Positions 63,316 to 64,000 of a stretch of DNA of 64,000 bases are shown piece by piece (position 1 is the first letter of the stretch; every line of letters begins with the position of its first letter). Under the pieces are notes generated by a model that had not been told where the DNA came from, did no database searches, and saw only the letters and a list, made by a program, of their open reading frames with translations. The stretch lies in the NCBI RefSeq assembly GCF_900188235.1, contig NZ_FZNT01000007.1:125022-189021 (forward strand). The letters run 5' to 3'. Position numbers and translations under genes: made by a program. Origin of the DNA: Lutibacter agarilyticus. GTDB lineage: Bacteria > Bacteroidota > Bacteroidia > Flavobacteriales > Flavobacteriaceae.

Positions 63316-64000
63316 ATGGCTATTTATACTATTTTTATTGTTGAGGATGATCCTTGGTACGGTGAAATATTGAAACATCATTTAAGTCTAAATCCAGATT
63401 ATAAAGTGACACTGTTTTCAACAGGAAAAGAATTGCTTTCAAAAATGTGGCCTCAACCCGACTTGATTACCTTAGATTTCTCATTGCCTGATATTACCGG
63501 AGATAAACTTTTAAAAAAAATACAAGACATTAACCCAAGCGTTCCCGTTATCATGATTAGTGGCCAGGAAAACGTTTCTGTGGCTGTGAATTTGCTTAAA
63601 ATGGGAGTTAGTGATTATTTGATAAAAGATGATGCAACAAAAGATTTATTGTGGAATAGTATTTTGCGTATTCGAGAAACACAAACCTTAAAAAAGGAAG
63701 TTGAGCATTTGCGCGAAGAATTAGGTCAAAAATATTCTTTTGATAAATCTATTATCGGTCAGAGTGATGTTATGAAGCGTGTTTTTAAAATGATGGAGAA
63801 AGCTTTAAAAACAAATATTAATATTTCAATTACAGGCGAAACAGGAACAGGTAAAGAGTTAGTTGCAAAAGCAATTCATTACAATAGCTCCAGAAAAAAA
63901 AATAATTTTGTAGCAGTTAATATGGCTGCAATTCCTGAAGGTTTAATTGAGAGTACACTTTTTGGTCATGAAAAAGGTGCTTTTACAGGTGCCATAGCTC
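63316..64000 (+). CDS. Sigma-54-dependent response regulator (NtrC family), 3' partial
   Basis: A frame from ATG 63316 that runs past the window end (228 codons seen). A receiver domain (residues 1-120) with IVEDD at 8-12 and Asp54 in LITLDFSLPD, then a linker and a sigma-54 interaction AAA domain with SIIGQSDVMKRVF, Walker A GETGTGKE (174-181) and GAFTGA (221-226), the loop that contacts sigma-54. The rest, with the Fis-type DNA-binding domain, is expected downstream. It is divergent from the exopolysaccharide operon and is its likely regulator. Confidence 0.95.
   Translation, partial: MAIYTIFIVEDDPWYGEILKHHLSLNPDYKVTLFSTGKELLSKMWPQPDLITLDFSLPDITGDKLLKKIQDINPSVPVIMISGQENVSVAVNLLKMGVSDYLIKDDATKDLLWNSILRIRETQTLKKEVEHLREELGQKYSFDKSIIGQSDVMKRVFKMMEKALKTNINISITGETGTGKELVAKAIHYNSSRKKNNFVAVNMAAIPEGLIESTLFGHEKGAFTGAIA

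Overview
The window is a continuous stretch of an AT-rich bacterial chromosome, most likely from a marine or environmental member of the Flavobacteriaceae (Bacteroidota). The signs are a giant surface protein with a type IX secretion C-terminal domain, many Bacteroidota-style -7 boxes (TAnnTTTG) in front of genes, several lipoproteins with a Bacteroidota look, and gene orders familiar from flavobacteria (rsfS-ftsH-LUD-cdsA-psd; coaD-ddl; PASTA-rluD). No rRNA, tRNA, insertion sequence, prophage or CRISPR array was seen. Almost all DNA is coding. Genus level is not determined.

Region by region. 1-6.5 kb: end of a very large T9SS-exported adhesin-like protein and a DUF4382 lipoprotein. 6.7-12.8 kb: a CYTH phosphatase, then a leftward operon rsfS-ftsH-LUD-cdsA-psd-acyl-CoA-binding protein-YceI, which joins membrane proteolysis and phospholipid synthesis. 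12.8-15.2 kb: birA, an SRPBCC protein, pyrE and a NUDIX hydrolase with tightly packed divergent promoters. 15.3-21.1 kb: a SulP transporter and a leftward molybdenum-hydroxylase operon (2Fe-2S subunit, Mo subunit, XdhC, MobA-like). 21.2-24.1 kb: a pseudouridine synthase and topoisomerase III. 24.3-28.6 kb: a GH9 cellulase, an unknown acidic protein, an AGE-family epimerase and an alpha/beta hydrolase. 28.6-32.8 kb: DUF1853, coaD, ddl, a PASTA protein and an RluD-type synthase. 32.9-36.3 kb: a small unknown gene, a LysR gene broken by two amber codons, DUF2721, VOC and YaaA proteins.

36.6-40.3 kb is a polyamine operon: arginine decarboxylase, agmatinase, a deoxyhypusine-synthase-like protein and a small acidic protein. 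The first two make putrescine from arginine. The third may convert putrescine to homospermidine or another product. 40.3-48.1 kb holds DUF2853, serine dehydratase, dnaK, a nitronate-monooxygenase-like enzyme, an unknown protein and a four-domain fasciclin lipoprotein.

48.1-63.0 kb is one long leftward exopolysaccharide operon of 13 genes ending at a strong bidirectional terminator. It starts with signalling genes (an Hpt protein and a lone receiver), followed by a priming sugar transferase with a receiver domain fused to its N terminus, a short TolC-like protein, a Wzc-like protein with a degraded kinase domain, a flippase, a polymerase or ligase, a phosphoribosyltransferase-HAD fusion, four glycosyltransferases and an SDR-like epimerase. 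A divergent sigma-54 response regulator begins at 63316 and runs off the window. The main novelty candidate is this coupling of a phosphorelay to polysaccharide initiation. Other points of interest are the polyamine operon, a repetitive palindrome inserted in frame in topB, and the doubly amber-interrupted LysR gene.
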